The notes beneath the pieces are model-generated. The model was not told the origin of the DNA and did no database searches. It was given only the letters and a program-made list of their open reading frames with translations. Below, piece by piece: positions 16,141 to 25,178 of a stretch of DNA of 64,000 bases. The stretch is from DATIRA01 sp963766505 (GTDB lineage: Bacteria > Pseudomonadota > Gammaproteobacteria > Steroidobacterales > Steroidobacteraceae). A program made the position numbers and the translations under genes. The stretch lies in the NCBI GenBank assembly GCA_963766505.1, contig CAVYAL010000001.1, positions 682,001-746,000 on the forward strand, written 5' to 3'. Each line of letters starts with the position of its first letter. Position 1 is the stretch's first letter.

Positions 16141-17724
16141 CTAGAAGCCGAGGTCCGCGAGCGCCGTCGCCACGCGCGAGCGAACCGGCTCGGACTTCAT
16201 CGGGAAAGCACGGAAGAAATCCTCGCGCCTGAGCACGGGGTTACGCTCCCGCACGTTCGCGCCCCAGGCTGCGGCCAGCTCCTGGTGGCCGGCCAGCTTC
16301 TGCGCGACCGCGGCGATCATCGCGATCAGCACGTGCGCGCCAGGTGAGCGCGCCGCGCGCTCGGCCCAGTGCACCGCCTCCGCGTCCTCGTGCAGCTCGA
16401 TGTGCGTGAACGCGCGGGTCCCGAGCATCGCGTAGTACAGCGGGTCCAGCGGGCTCAGCCGCATCGCGAGGTCCACGTGCTCGCGCCCCTCGAGCCCGTG
16501 CCCTGCCAGCGTTTCCGTCCACGCACGGGCATAGATGCCCTGCGCGTAGTTCGGGCTCAGCGACGTGGCGCGCTCGAGCCAGGCAAGACCACGCTCGAGG
16601 TCGCCCTCGAGCCAGAAGCTGCGCCCCATCGTGAAGTTGACGAACGGGTCGAGCGGATCGAAATCCAGCCCGCGCTGGGCGCAGCCGCGGGCCAGCGCGA
16701 TCTCGCCGGCCAGGTCGTTCGTGTTTCGCAGGAAGGCCGTCTGGAAATGCACGAACGACAGGCCAGCATGCGCGCGCGCAAATCCCGGGTCCTGCGCGAT
16801 CGCCCGCCCGAACAGCTCCGCGGCCAGCGCGTTGTCCCTGCGATTGAAGCGATACATGTGCTGCAGGCCGAGATGGTAGGCCGACCAGGCATCGAGGTTT
16901 TCCGTCACGGTCAGGCGCGCCAGGTTCGCCTCGTGCAGCGGAATCCGGATCTCGAGCGCAGTGAGGATCTTCGAGCGGATCTCCGCGCGCACCGCATGCA
17001 CGTCGTCGATGGGACCCGTGTAACGCTCGGCCCAGACGACGTCGCCGCCGCGTGTATCGACCAGCTCGGTCGTGACAGCCAGCTGGCGTCCAGTGACTTC
17101 CACGGTCCCCGACAGGCAGTAGTGCACGCCGAGCAGGCGGCCGACCTCGTGCAGGTCCGGATCGGGTGCACGCAGCCGGAAAGAAGACCCTCGCGCCGTG
17201 ACGAACAGCCAACGCAGTCGCGACAGCTCCGTGATCAGGTCGTGCGGCAACGCGTCGGCGACCGTCGCGTACGGCCCGGCGTCGCCCACGAACCGGAACG
17301 GCAGCACCGCGATCGACGGCCGTGAGTTCGGGTCTGCAGCCGGGGCCAGCGCCTGTTCCGCCGCGGTGGGCCCCGATCCACTCTCGCGGGCAGCGATCAC
17401 CGGTGGTTCTGGGCGCTCCGCGCGCACCTCGGCCACGAAACGGAAGCCCTGGCCATGGATCGTCCGGATGAACTGCTGCGCCCTGCCGTCGTCACCGAGT
17501 GCCTTGCGCGCCGACTTCACCCGGCTGGCCACGGCCGAATCGCTGACGATGCGTCCGTCCCAGACTTTCTCGATGATCTCGTCCCTGGAAACGAGACGCT
17601 CGCGGTGCTCGACCAGGAATGCGAGCAGCGCGAACACCTGCGGCTCGATCGGACGGACCGCGTCGCCCGAGCGCAGTTCGACCCTGGCCAGATCCAGCTC
17701 GAAGGGACCGAACCGGTAGATCAT
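16141..17724 (-). CDS. CadC-like winged-helix transcriptional regulator with FlgO/TPR sensor
   Basis: A 527-residue regulator. The ATG at MIYRFGPFELD was chosen because it begins exactly at the OmpR/PhoB-type winged-helix domain (residues 1-100, recognition helix in DSAVASRVKSARKAL). A proline-rich linker follows, then an FlgO/TolB-like segment (SIAVLPFRFVGDAG to about residue 300) and tetratricopeptide repeats to the end. Unlike CadC there is no transmembrane helix, so it is cytosolic. The same domain order occurs in adenylate-cyclase-like TPR regulators of gammaproteobacteria. It is divergent from a cupin/tautomerase pair, the most obvious target. A duplicated 20-base element lies between them. 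Confidence 0.85.
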   Translation of the reverse strand: MIYRFGPFELDLARVELRSGDAVRPIEPQVFALLAFLVEHRERLVSRDEIIEKVWDGRIVSDSAVASRVKSARKALGDDGRAQQFIRTIHGQGFRFVAEVRAERPEPPVIAARESGSGPTAAEQALAPAADPNSRPSIAVLPFRFVGDAGPYATVADALPHDLITELSRLRWLFVTARGSSFRLRAPDPDLHEVGRLLGVHYCLSGTVEVTGRQLAVTTELVDTRGGDVVWAERYTGPIDDVHAVRAEIRSKILTALEIRIPLHEANLARLTVTENLDAWSAYHLGLQHMYRFNRRDNALAAELFGRAIAQDPGFARAHAGLSFVHFQTAFLRNTNDLAGEIALARGCAQRGLDFDPLDPFVNFTMGRSFWLEGDLERGLAWLERATSLSPNYAQGIYARAWTETLAGHGLEGREHVDLAMRLSPLDPLYYAMLGTRAFTHIELHEDAEAVHWAERAARSPGAHVLIAMIAAVAQKLAGHQELAAAWGANVRERNPVLRREDFFRAFPMKSEPVRSRVATALADLGF

Positions 17725-17754
17725 GGGCCGGAGAATAGGGCATTGCGCCGCAAT

Positions 17755-17796
17755 CGCCCAGAAACCTGCCTGAAGCCGCCCAGAAACCTCCCTGAA
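17755..17796. repeat. Tandem 20-base element in the regulator/cupin intergenic region
   Basis: Two copies of CGCCCAGAAACCTGCCTGAA (the second with one mismatch) are spaced at 22 bases, two turns of the helix, followed by a partial third copy that ends near 17815. They lie 31-72 bases before the start codon of the CadC-like regulator and about 110 bases before the cupin start. The period and place fit a binding site for a dimeric or multimeric regulator, possibly the adjacent regulator itself; this is inference. Confidence 0.5.
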
Positions 17797-17906
17797 ATCT
17801 CCCTTGAATCTCCACGAGATCTCCAAGCTTCGGCCGTCGCGATGCGTTCCAATGAACTCACTGGCGGGCGAACCGCCGCCGATGCGAATCAAAGGAGGAG
17901 ACGAGC

Positions 17907-18272
17907 GTGAAACAGACGAGAACCGAGTTGCCGACACGCCTCGAGGCGGGCGGAGTCTGCATCCAGGCGCAGGACTGGGGCGACATCAATGTCGCGCGCA
18001 TCCGTTTCCCGAAAGGCGCCGACGCCACGCCGCTGCTGGTCGGACTGCCTGAGAACCTCTGCCAGTGCCCGCACTGGGGCACGGTGCTGAAAGGCTCGAT
18101 CCATGTTCGATATGCGGACGGCCGCGAGGAGACCGTGCATGCCGGAGAGGTCTACTACTGGCCTCCCGGCCACACGGTCTGGGTCGAGGAGGACTACGAA
18201 GCCGTCGAGTTCAGCCCGAGCGGGCCAATGGGCGAACTGATCGCCCATCTCAAGTCGAAACTTGCCACCTGA
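17907..18272 (+). CDS. Cupin-domain protein
   Basis: A 121-residue single-domain cupin. The GTG start follows an excellent AGGAGG site. The first cupin motif is represented by CPHWGTVLKGSIHVRY (the usual G-x5-H-x-H is replaced by CPHWG), the second by VHAGEVYYWPPGH. Small cupins bind a metal and act as sugar-isomerase-, dioxygenase- or ligand-sensing proteins. It is eleven bases upstream of a tautomerase-family protein, so both belong to one operon, divergent from the CadC-like regulator. The specific reaction is unknown. Confidence 0.8.
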   Translation: MKQTRTELPTRLEAGGVCIQAQDWGDINVARIRFPKGADATPLLVGLPENLCQCPHWGTVLKGSIHVRYADGREETVHAGEVYYWPPGHTVWVEEDYEAVEFSPSGPMGELIAHLKSKLAT

Positions 18273-18283
18273 AGGAGAAGCAC

Positions 18284-18508
18284 ATGCCACTCGTAACCAT
18301 TGACGTGATCAAGGACGTGTTCACCCCGCAGCAGAAGCAGCAGCTGATCGAGAAGGTCACTGCGGCGATGATCGAGGTCGAGGGCGAGAACATGCGGCCC
18401 GTGACCTGGGTCCGGATCAACGAGTTCGAAGGGGGCGACTGGGCCATCGGCGGAAAACGCCTCGCGGCGAAGGACGTTCAAGCGTTGGCCGCCGGCAAGG
18501 CAGCGTAG
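18284..18508 (+). CDS. 4-oxalocrotonate tautomerase family protein
   Basis: A 74-residue protein whose sequence begins MPLVTIDVIKDVFTPQQKQQ, so that Pro becomes the N-terminal residue after removal of Met, the catalytic base in all tautomerase superfamily members. The later VTWVRINEFEGGDWAIGGK matches the second conserved strand. GAAGGAG stands eight bases before the ATG. It is the second gene of the cupin operon. Family members isomerise or dehalogenate small unsaturated acids; the substrate is not known here. Confidence 0.85.
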   Translation: MPLVTIDVIKDVFTPQQKQQLIEKVTAAMIEVEGENMRPVTWVRINEFEGGDWAIGGKRLAAKDVQALAAGKAA

Positions 18509-18517
18509 GCGAGCAGC

Positions 18518-18546
18518 GTGGGGCGGCCTCGCGAGAGGCCGCTCCA
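18518..18546 (+). terminator. Hairpin after the cupin/tautomerase operon
   Basis: A 12-pair stem (GTGG and GCGGCCTC against GAGGCCGC and CCAC, with one G/T mismatch) closes a GCGA loop ten bases after the tautomerase stop. It has no T-run, so it is a plausible but not textbook intrinsic terminator. Confidence 0.5.
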
Positions 18547-18696
18547 CGATCGCATTTGACAGAATGTCCTTTGATTGAGATCCAGAGCTGCATTCGTTTG
18601 ACCCAGCTCTTTCGCGGCGCATAACATCCCTTCAGAACAATCTCGCCAGGGCCCCCGAGAAGGCCCGTCTAATCCAGTGTCAGGGAGGGATCGACG

Positions 18697-19977
18697 ATGA
18701 AAGCACTACGCGCCCTGGGCGAGTTCGTCCTGCTTGGCATCTGCACGCTCGCGGCAGCCGGAGCGGCGAGTGCCGGCGAAGGTGCAACCGACATCGGTTC
18801 CTACCAGTGGACCAACCAGCGTCCGACGCTGCCCTTCGATCCGACGATGTGGGAACCGCGCGCGGGGCTGCAGGCGCTCGAGCTGCGTAACGATCTGTAC
18901 GTGATGGGTGGCCGGGGGCCGTTCTCGTTCGCCACTGCGACCGTGCTGTTCGGCGACGTCTGGAAGAGTTCGGACCTCGGGATCAGCTGGACCAGGGTCG
19001 CCCAGTGGCAGCCGATGCAGGCCGGCCCGCCGATGTGGGAACCACGGGCCTATTTCGGAGCGGTCACTCATCGGGGCCGGATGTTCGTGATCGGCGGACA
19101 GGACTTCAGCACGAAGCCGAACCCGATCTTTCCCGACGGTTGCCAGTTCCTGCCGCCGGGCGTCCCGTGTCCGCCGGTCATCCCGGATTCCACGTTCTTC
19201 GACGACGTCTGGAGCAGCAAGGACGGCATCACCTGGACCGAGGAGACGGACGACGCGCCGTGGCAAGGCCGCGCGGGCCTGTCGGCCGTCGTGCACAACG
19301 GCGCGATCTACGTCCTCGGCGGCAGCCAGGGTGACGACGCGTCGACCGGCGGCACCGGCCGCGTGCTGTTCGACGACGTGTGGATGTCGCGCGACGGCCG
19401 CAACTGGACCGAGGTGACGGGCCCGGGCCCGCGGTGGACGCCGCGCGCTGGAGCGGCCGTGGTTTCGAAGGGCGGCTACATCTACCTGCTGGGCGGCGAA
19501 CGCGGCTTCTCCTGCGGCTTCGACCCGGCCAGCCCCTGCCAACCCGCGACCCAGACGCTGTACTTCAACGACGTGTGGCGCTCGAAGGATGGCGCATCCT
19601 GGGAACTGGTGACGGCTTCGGCCGGGTGGTCGCCACGTCCCGGGCACCAGTGCGTCGTCCTGCTCGACCAGATCGTCTGCTTCGGCGGATACGGGGAGGT
19701 GCCCGGCCTTCCTCCGATTCCAGCGAACCCGACCGACGTCTGGGCCAGTCGCGACGGCAGCACCTGGAACGAGTTGCCGCCGCCGGCGGCTCCGCCGTGG
19801 AACGGCGGGTCGCCAGCCGACATGCGCTACGACTTCGATGCGCTGGTGCTGTCGGGCGCACGCGCAGGCCTGCGTCCCTCGATCATGACGTTCGGCGGCG
19901 ACCGCGAGCGGTTCGGGCTGCCAGACGAGGTGAACCGATTCCTGCTCGAGAACGACGTCTGGCTGATGTCTCCGTAG
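18697..19977 (+). CDS. Secreted Kelch-like beta-propeller protein
   Basis: A 426-residue exported protein. The signal peptide (MKALRALGEFVLLGICTLAA and following, with cleavage near ASA) is preceded by AGGGAGG. The mature part contains five to six Kelch-type blades, each with the pattern W-x-P-R-A-G followed by a hydrophobic strand and GG: WEPRAGLQALELRNDLYVMGG, WEPRAYFGAVTHRG-type, RAGLSAVVHNGAIYVLGG and PRAGAAVVSKGGYIYLLGG are represented by these short stretches. Blades often contain DVW-x-S-x-DG. It is probably periplasmic or surface bound; ligand unknown. It stands alone. Confidence 0.8.
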   Translation: MKALRALGEFVLLGICTLAAAGAASAGEGATDIGSYQWTNQRPTLPFDPTMWEPRAGLQALELRNDLYVMGGRGPFSFATATVLFGDVWKSSDLGISWTRVAQWQPMQAGPPMWEPRAYFGAVTHRGRMFVIGGQDFSTKPNPIFPDGCQFLPPGVPCPPVIPDSTFFDDVWSSKDGITWTEETDDAPWQGRAGLSAVVHNGAIYVLGGSQGDDASTGGTGRVLFDDVWMSRDGRNWTEVTGPGPRWTPRAGAAVVSKGGYIYLLGGERGFSCGFDPASPCQPATQTLYFNDVWRSKDGASWELVTASAGWSPRPGHQCVVLLDQIVCFGGYGEVPGLPPIPANPTDVWASRDGSTWNELPPPAAPPWNGGSPADMRYDFDALVLSGARAGLRPSIMTFGGDRERFGLPDEVNRFLLENDVWLMSP

Positions 19978-20002
19978 AATTCCAGTAGCGCGCCGCCCGG
20001 GC

Positions 20003-20350
20003 TCAGTGCGTGACTCTCCGATAGAAGAAATGCGTGCCGATCAGCACGAGGCCCAGCAGTCCGGCGACGCTGTTGACTGGCGCCAGCAGGAAGGCGAGCC
20101 ATTCGTGCCGGATCGAAACGAGCGGCATGCTGAGTACGGCCCCGATCCTGCCCAGCGTGTGCTGCAGAGGCGATTCCAGCAGCAGTTCCATCAGCACCAG
20201 CATCGCCAGGATCGCCATCCGCCCAAGCAGCACCCGCCTCTGGCGGCCCTGGATGTTCCGGGCAACCATCTGCGTGAACGGCTCCTGGGCAAAGTCTCGC
20301 TGCGCAGCGTCGAACAGCTGCGCCAGCACGGGGTCTCTATCGTCGTTCAT
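20003..20350 (-). CDS. Small membrane protein, probable anti-sigma partner
   Basis: A 115-residue protein with a cytoplasmic N-terminal segment (residues 1-40) and two hydrophobic helices (around LLGRMAILAMLVLMELLL and LAFLLAPVNSVAGLLGLVLI). Its start overlaps the end of the ECF sigma gene by four bases, the classic arrangement of a sigma factor and its membrane-bound anti-sigma factor. It lacks the HxxxCxxC zinc motif of one anti-sigma class. The anti-sigma role is inferred from context and topology, not from family recognition. Confidence 0.6.
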   Translation of the reverse strand: MNDDRDPVLAQLFDAAQRDFAQEPFTQMVARNIQGRQRRVLLGRMAILAMLVLMELLLESPLQHTLGRIGAVLSMPLVSIRHEWLAFLLAPVNSVAGLLGLVLIGTHFFYRRVTH

Positions 20351-20898
20351 GGTGCTTCACCATAGGCGGCCAGCAACTTCCGAAGTTTCATGCTGCCGCG
20401 GCGAACGTGGGATTTCACGGTACCCAGGCTGATGCCGGTCATCCGGGCAATCTCCTCGTGGGTCATGCGCTCGTGGTAGGACAGCACGATGCACAGGCGA
20501 ACTGGCGCCGGAAGGACCGCCAGGGCCCGGTCGAGGTCCATAGCCATGACCTCCATCGGGCCGCGTGCTACATGTGCCTCCTCGTCGTACTCCTGGTTCC
20601 ATTGCGCGTCGTCGCGGCGCTGGTGATCGATCCACTCGTTTATCGCGATGCGTCGGATCCAGCTCCCGAAGCGCTCCGGGTGCTTCAGCTGCCTGATCCT
20701 GCGCCAGGCCTGCAGGAAGACTCTCTGTGCCAGATCGTCGGCGAGGTCGGCGTCGCCGCTGAAGCGCCGCATCAGGTTTCTCAGCCAACGCTGCCGGCGA
20801 CGCACCAGCTCGGTGAACGCGTCCCGGTCCCCCTTCGCGGCGAGGCTGACGACGAGGGCCTCCGGACCCTCCGCGTAATAGGCCGGCAACTCCGGCAT
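20347..20898 (-). CDS. ECF-type RNA polymerase sigma factor
   Basis: A 183-residue sigma-70 factor of the extracytoplasmic-function class. Region 2 includes DADLADDLAQRVFLQAWRR and the FGSWIRRIAINEWIDH stretch; region 4 at residues 125-175 (LPAPVRLCIVLSYHERMTH, then EEIARMTGISLGTVKSHVRR) is the DNA-binding helix-turn-helix for the -35 element. It probably directs a small envelope or stress regulon and is held by the membrane protein encoded directly downstream. It starts nine bases after the stop of a preceding DUF6249-like membrane gene; all three look like one operon. Confidence 0.9.
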   Translation of the reverse strand: MPELPAYYAEGPEALVVSLAAKGDRDAFTELVRRRQRWLRNLMRRFSGDADLADDLAQRVFLQAWRRIRQLKHPERFGSWIRRIAINEWIDHQRRDDAQWNQEYDEEAHVARGPMEVMAMDLDRALAVLPAPVRLCIVLSYHERMTHEEIARMTGISLGTVKSHVRRGSMKLRKLLAAYGEAP

Positions 20899-20907
20899 CG
20901 GGCTCTT

Positions 20908-21306
20908 TCAGTCTTCCTGGTCAGTGCCGCGGCGCCGGACCGCTTTCGCGGCCAGGTACAGGCCGACGCCGACGAAGCCGACGAGCAGCGCAACGCCCAG
21001 CAGCGTGTTCCGTGTCTCGGGGTCGTTCAGCCCGAGCATCAGCGCGAACGCCGCGAGCCCTGGTGCGACGAACAGCACGATCGTGGCCGCGATGCTCAGG
21101 TCGTTCGCGGTCTTCTTGTCGTCGCTCTCACCGAGGATCCGGTCGATGACGGCCGGGTCGATCTTCTGGCCGCTTTCGACGATGCGCCGCAGCGTTTCCT
21201 GCCGGGATTCCCGCTTGCGCGCGTCCTCCCAGATGCCTGCGACGACGACGGCCGCGATGAAGAGCCAAAAACCAAGAACGCCGATGCCTATCGCTCCCCC
21301 CTCCAT
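20908..21306 (-). CDS. Small membrane protein (DUF6249-like), first gene of the sigma operon
   Basis: A 132-residue protein with an N-terminal helix (GIGVLGFWLFIAAVVVAGIW), a cytoplasmic basic/helical segment (RKRESRQETLRRIVES) and two more C-terminal helices. AGGAG precedes the ATG by six bases; the longer upstream reading was discarded because it lacks a site. The pattern of three helices with a short conserved RRIVESGQKID middle matches DUF6249-type proteins often found before ECF sigma genes. No enzyme motif is visible. It may sense membrane stress, but that is only a guess. Confidence 0.6.
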   Translation of the reverse strand: MEGGAIGIGVLGFWLFIAAVVVAGIWEDARKRESRQETLRRIVESGQKIDPAVIDRILGESDDKKTANDLSIAATIVLFVAPGLAAFALMLGLNDPETRNTLLGVALLVGFVGVGLYLAAKAVRRRGTDQED

Positions 21307-21557
21307 TTCGATCTCCTGCTGCGGGTGCCTGTAACTGTATAGACGGGAAGTCTGCGGATTCAGATGCACCCCGACCAGGATTTCTGCAGCCGTCGGGCGC
21401 GCGGTGAGGGGCCGGGCACGGGGCGCGCCGCGCTCCGGGCAGGCTTCTTGATCGTCCGTGTCTATCGATCAGATCAGCACAATCAATCATCTATATCGCT
21501 GTGGCGCCCTATCCTCGCTGCATCAACAGGATCTTCCCTTTGAACCAGGAGAAAACG

Positions 21558-23780
21558 ATGCACAGGAACCTGACGACGTCGCTCGTTGCGCTGGCGGCAG
21601 TTGTGCTGCCGCTGACGCCGGCGGTCGCGTCCAGCGCGCAGGGCGCGCCGATGCCGAACAAGTTCTGGTGGCCCGACCAGCTCGACCTCTCGATGCTTCG
21701 CCAGCACGACGCGAGGTCGAACCCGCTGGGCGAGGAGTTCGACTACGCCGAGGCGTTCGCGAGCCTCGACCTGGAGGCCGTGAAGCAGGACATCCGGAAG
21801 GTCCTGACCACTTCTCAGGACTGGTGGCCGGCCGACTACGGCAACTACGGTCCGTTCTTCATCCGCATGGCCTGGCACAGCGCCGGCACCTACCGCGTCA
21901 ACGACGGACGTGGCGGCTCCGATGGTGGCCAGATGCGGTTCGATCCGCTCAACAGCTGGCCGGACAACGCCAACCTCGACAAGGCGAAGCGACTGCTGTG
22001 GCCGGTCAAGCAGAAGTACGGCCGGAACCTGTCCTGGGGCGACCTGATGGTGCTGACCGGGAACGTCTCGCTGGAGACGATGGGCTTCAAGACGTTCGGC
22101 TTCGCCGGCGGTCGCGCCGATGACTGGGAGCCGGACCTCGTGTACTGGGGACCGGAGAAGAAATTCCTCGCCGACGAGCGCTACAGCGGCGACCGGAATC
22201 TGCAGAAGCCGCTCGCGGCCGTGCAGATGGGTCTGATCTACGTAAACCCGGAGGGTCCGAACGGCAACCCGGACCCGCTGGCGGCCGCGAAGGACATCCG
22301 CGAGACCTTCGGTCGCATGGCGATGAACGACGAGGAGACGGTCGCGCTGATCGCCGGGGGCCATACCTTCGGCAAGGCGCACGGCGCCCACAAGCCGGAT
22401 GAGTGCGTCGGGGCCGAACCCGCCGCCGCCGGCATCGAGCAGCAGGGCTTCGGCTGGGAGAACAAGTGCGGTCGCGGCAACGGGGCCGACACCGTCACCA
22501 GCGGACTCGAAGGCGCCTGGTCGGCCAATCCGGTCGCTTGGACCACGCAGTACCTGGACAACCTGTTCGCGTTCGAGTGGGTGCAGACCCGCAGCCCGGC
22601 CGGCGCGATCCAGTGGATCCCGGCCAATGGACAGGCATCGAACATGGTGCCGGATGCGCACGACCCGTCGAAGCGTCATGCGCCGATCATGTTCACGACG
22701 GATCTCGCGCTGAAGTTCGACCCGAGTTATCGCGAGATCGCGCAGCGCTTCCAGCAGAACCCCGACGAGTACCAGCTCGCGTTCGCGAAGGCGTGGTTCA
22801 AGCTGACGCACCGCGACCTCGGTCCGCGGGCCCGCTATCTCGGCCCGGAAGTTCCGGCCGATGTGCTGACCTGGCAGGATCCGGTGCCGCAGGTGGATCA
22901 CCCGCTGATCGACGCGCGCGACGTGGCGGAGCTCGAGGCGAAGATCCTTGCCTCGGGCCTGACAGGTCCGGAACTCGTCCGCACGGCATGGGCATCGGCC
23001 GCGACGTTCCGCGGCACCGACATGCGCGGTGGCGCGAACGGCGCGCGAGTCCGCCTCGCGCCGCAGAAGGACTGGGCGGTCAACGATCCGGCGGAACTGG
23101 CCCGGGTGCTCGAGCGCCTGGAATCGATCCAGCAGGACTTCAACCGCGCGCAAACCGGAGGGAAGAAAGTGTCGCTCGCCGACCTGATCGTGCTCGGCGG
23201 CGGCGCGGCAATCGAGCAGGCCGCCAGGCAGGCTGGGTACGACGTGGAAGTTCCGTTCACGCCGGGTCGCACCGACGCGTCGCAGCAGCAGACCGACGTG
23301 GAATCCTTCGCGGTGCTGCAGCCGACCGCGGATGGCTTCCGCAACTACTTCGGCAAGGGACATCCGCTGTCGCCCGCCGAGGCGCTGGTCGACCGGGCCA
23401 ACATGCTGACGCTGACGGTGCCGGAGATGACCGTGCTGGTCGGCGGGATGCGGGCGCTGAACGCGAATGCGGGCCGGTCGGCGCATGGCGTGTTCACGAC
23501 GCGGCCCGGGACGCTGAGCAACGACTTCTTCGTGAATCTGCTCGACATGTCGACGAAGTGGAGCAAGTCCACGTCGACTGCCGGGGTCTACGAGGGCCGT
23601 GACCGGGCAACCGGCCAGCTCAAGTGGACGGCCACTCCGGTCGACCTGATATTCGGGTCGAACGCCGAGTTGCGCGCCGTTGCCGAGGTGTATGCCTCGT
23701 CCGACGGACAGCAGGAGTTCGTGCGGGACTTCGTCGACGCATGGACCAAGGTGATGAACCTCGATCGCTTCGACATGTAA
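21558..23780 (+). CDS. katG: Periplasmic catalase-peroxidase KatG
   Basis: A 740-residue haem catalase-peroxidase that breaks down hydrogen peroxide. Unlike most KatG proteins it begins with a signal peptide (MHRNLTTSLVALAAVVLPLT and then PAVASS), so it should be exported, as is KatP of pathogenic E. coli. The ATG follows AGGAGA. The distal site is seen in RMAWHSAGTYR, the Met-Tyr-Trp adduct region in GLIYVNPEG and in RMAMNDEETVALIAGGHTFG with the proximal His. The C-terminal half has the usual degenerate duplicate with FRGTDMRGGANGA. Both halves are complete and in frame. A second, broken katG lies about 9 kb downstream. Confidence 0.95.
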   Translation: MHRNLTTSLVALAAVVLPLTPAVASSAQGAPMPNKFWWPDQLDLSMLRQHDARSNPLGEEFDYAEAFASLDLEAVKQDIRKVLTTSQDWWPADYGNYGPFFIRMAWHSAGTYRVNDGRGGSDGGQMRFDPLNSWPDNANLDKAKRLLWPVKQKYGRNLSWGDLMVLTGNVSLETMGFKTFGFAGGRADDWEPDLVYWGPEKKFLADERYSGDRNLQKPLAAVQMGLIYVNPEGPNGNPDPLAAAKDIRETFGRMAMNDEETVALIAGGHTFGKAHGAHKPDECVGAEPAAAGIEQQGFGWENKCGRGNGADTVTSGLEGAWSANPVAWTTQYLDNLFAFEWVQTRSPAGAIQWIPANGQASNMVPDAHDPSKRHAPIMFTTDLALKFDPSYREIAQRFQQNPDEYQLAFAKAWFKLTHRDLGPRARYLGPEVPADVLTWQDPVPQVDHPLIDARDVAELEAKILASGLTGPELVRTAWASAATFRGTDMRGGANGARVRLAPQKDWAVNDPAELARVLERLESIQQDFNRAQTGGKKVSLADLIVLGGGAAIEQAARQAGYDVEVPFTPGRTDASQQQTDVESFAVLQPTADGFRNYFGKGHPLSPAEALVDRANMLTLTVPEMTVLVGGMRALNANAGRSAHGVFTTRPGTLSNDFFVNLLDMSTKWSKSTSTAGVYEGRDRATGQLKWTATPVDLIFGSNAELRAVAEVYASSDGQQEFVRDFVDAWTKVMNLDRFDM

Positions 23781-23790
23781 CTAGCTTGAA

Positions 23791-23826
23791 GCAGGCCGCG
23801 CCCCGGGGCTCCGGGGCGCGGTCTGC
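23791..23826 (+). terminator. Strong hairpin after katG
   Basis: A 16-pair inverted repeat (GCAGG, then CCGCGCCCCGG, against CCGGGGCGCGG, then TCTGC, with one G-T wobble) closes a four-base GGCT loop, beginning ten bases after the katG stop. There is no clear T-run, but the stem is very stable and probably ends the katG transcript. Confidence 0.6.
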
Positions 23827-23888
23827 CGTTGCGACGCGCGAGCGTCTTTTCTTGACATCGAGCCCCGACGGACCTCTCATCCGGGGCC

Positions 23889-25178
23889 ATGAACGGCGCG
23901 GCAAGTATCCCGCAACCCGTAGCGCAGGTCCGAAGCGGCACGCGGCTCTTCCTGCTGCTCGCCCTGCTGTACTTCGCCCAGGGGCTGCCCTCCGGCCTTA
24001 TAGCCAAGGCCCTGCCGCCGCTGCTGCGGGAATCGGGCGTCTCGCTGTCGATGATCGGCTACACCAGCCTCCTTGCCCTGCCCTGGGCGCTCAAGTTCGT
24101 CTGGGCTCCGTTCGTCGATCGCTACGGTTCGCGCAAGCAGTGGCTGCTCGTGCTGAACGTGCTGACGATGCTGCTGATGCTGGTCGTGGCATCGCGCGAC
24201 TTCGCCGCCTGGGTGGACGTGCTTCCGTGGTTCCTGGCCGTGCTGTTCTGCATGAACCTGGTGGCCGCCACCCAGGACATCGCCACGGACGGTTACGCAG
24301 TCAGCAAGCTCAAGCCCGAGTGGCGCGGCCTCGGTAACAGCATCCAGGTCGTCGGCTACAAGATCGGCATGGTGACGGGCAGCGGCGCGCTGCTGTGGCT
24401 GGTCGCGCGCCACGGGTGGCAGGCGAGCTACGGGAGCCTCGCGCTGCTGATCGTGATCGTGATCGTGCCGGTGCTGTTCATGGACGGCACCAAGGAACCC
24501 GCCGAACGTTCGCGTACGCACACGCCCTGGCAAGGCCCGCGGGGCTATGCACAGCTGTTCCGCGAGTTCGTCGCACGGCCCGGGCTGGGCTGGTGGCTCG
24601 CGACAGTAGCGCTTTACAAGTTCGGGGATTCGCTGGCCTCGAGAATGACCGGACCGCTGCTCACCGACAGCGGCTACTCGCTGGCGCAGATCGGCATCAT
24701 CACCGGCCTGGCAGGCGCGACGGTGGGCGTACTCGGCGCGTTCATCGGCGGCGCGACGCTGCTGCGCCTCGGTCACCGCGAAGCGCTGCTCGGCTTCGGG
24801 CTGCTGCAGGCGATCGGCCTCGCCGCCTACCTCCCGGTCGTGCATGGCACGCCGAGCATCTATGCGCTCGGCGCGATCGTCTGCTTCGAGCAGTTCGCGG
24901 ACGGCCTCTCGACCGTGGCCCTGTTCACGATGATGATGGACCGTTGCCGCCCGCATTCGCCCGGCACAGACTACTCGCTGCAGGCCTCGCTGATGGTGAT
25001 GTCGACTGGCATCGCCGCGTTCTCGGGAGGAGCCTTCACGGACCGCTTCGGCTACGCGGCGGTCTTCGTGACCGCGGCGCTGATCACGGTGCTGAGCCTG
25101 GTGCCGGCGATCCTCTTCTTCCGGGCGTACAGGCGCGCCGGAGCCTTGCCGACCGGGACTCGCGATGAGCCTCTCTGA
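23889..25178 (+). CDS. MFS transporter of the AmpG/acetyl-CoA transporter group
   Basis: A 429-residue protein with about 12 hydrophobic helices. The start LFLLLALLYFAQGLPSG and GVSLSMIGYTSLLALPWAL, followed by KFVWAPFVDRYGSRKQW (the MFS loop 2-3 motif), are typical of the AmpG and acetyl-CoA-transporter-like MFS group. AmpG carries cell-wall muropeptides into the cytoplasm. Here the gene overlaps by 14 bases with an FAD-dependent amine oxidase, so the two are translationally coupled; that argues for an amine, amino acid or peptide cargo rather than muropeptides. This is inference from context. Confidence 0.8.
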   Translation: MNGAASIPQPVAQVRSGTRLFLLLALLYFAQGLPSGLIAKALPPLLRESGVSLSMIGYTSLLALPWALKFVWAPFVDRYGSRKQWLLVLNVLTMLLMLVVASRDFAAWVDVLPWFLAVLFCMNLVAATQDIATDGYAVSKLKPEWRGLGNSIQVVGYKIGMVTGSGALLWLVARHGWQASYGSLALLIVIVIVPVLFMDGTKEPAERSRTHTPWQGPRGYAQLFREFVARPGLGWWLATVALYKFGDSLASRMTGPLLTDSGYSLAQIGIITGLAGATVGVLGAFIGGATLLRLGHREALLGFGLLQAIGLAAYLPVVHGTPSIYALGAIVCFEQFADGLSTVALFTMMMDRCRPHSPGTDYSLQASLMVMSTGIAAFSGGAFTDRFGYAAVFVTAALITVLSLVPAILFFRAYRRAGALPTGTRDEPL

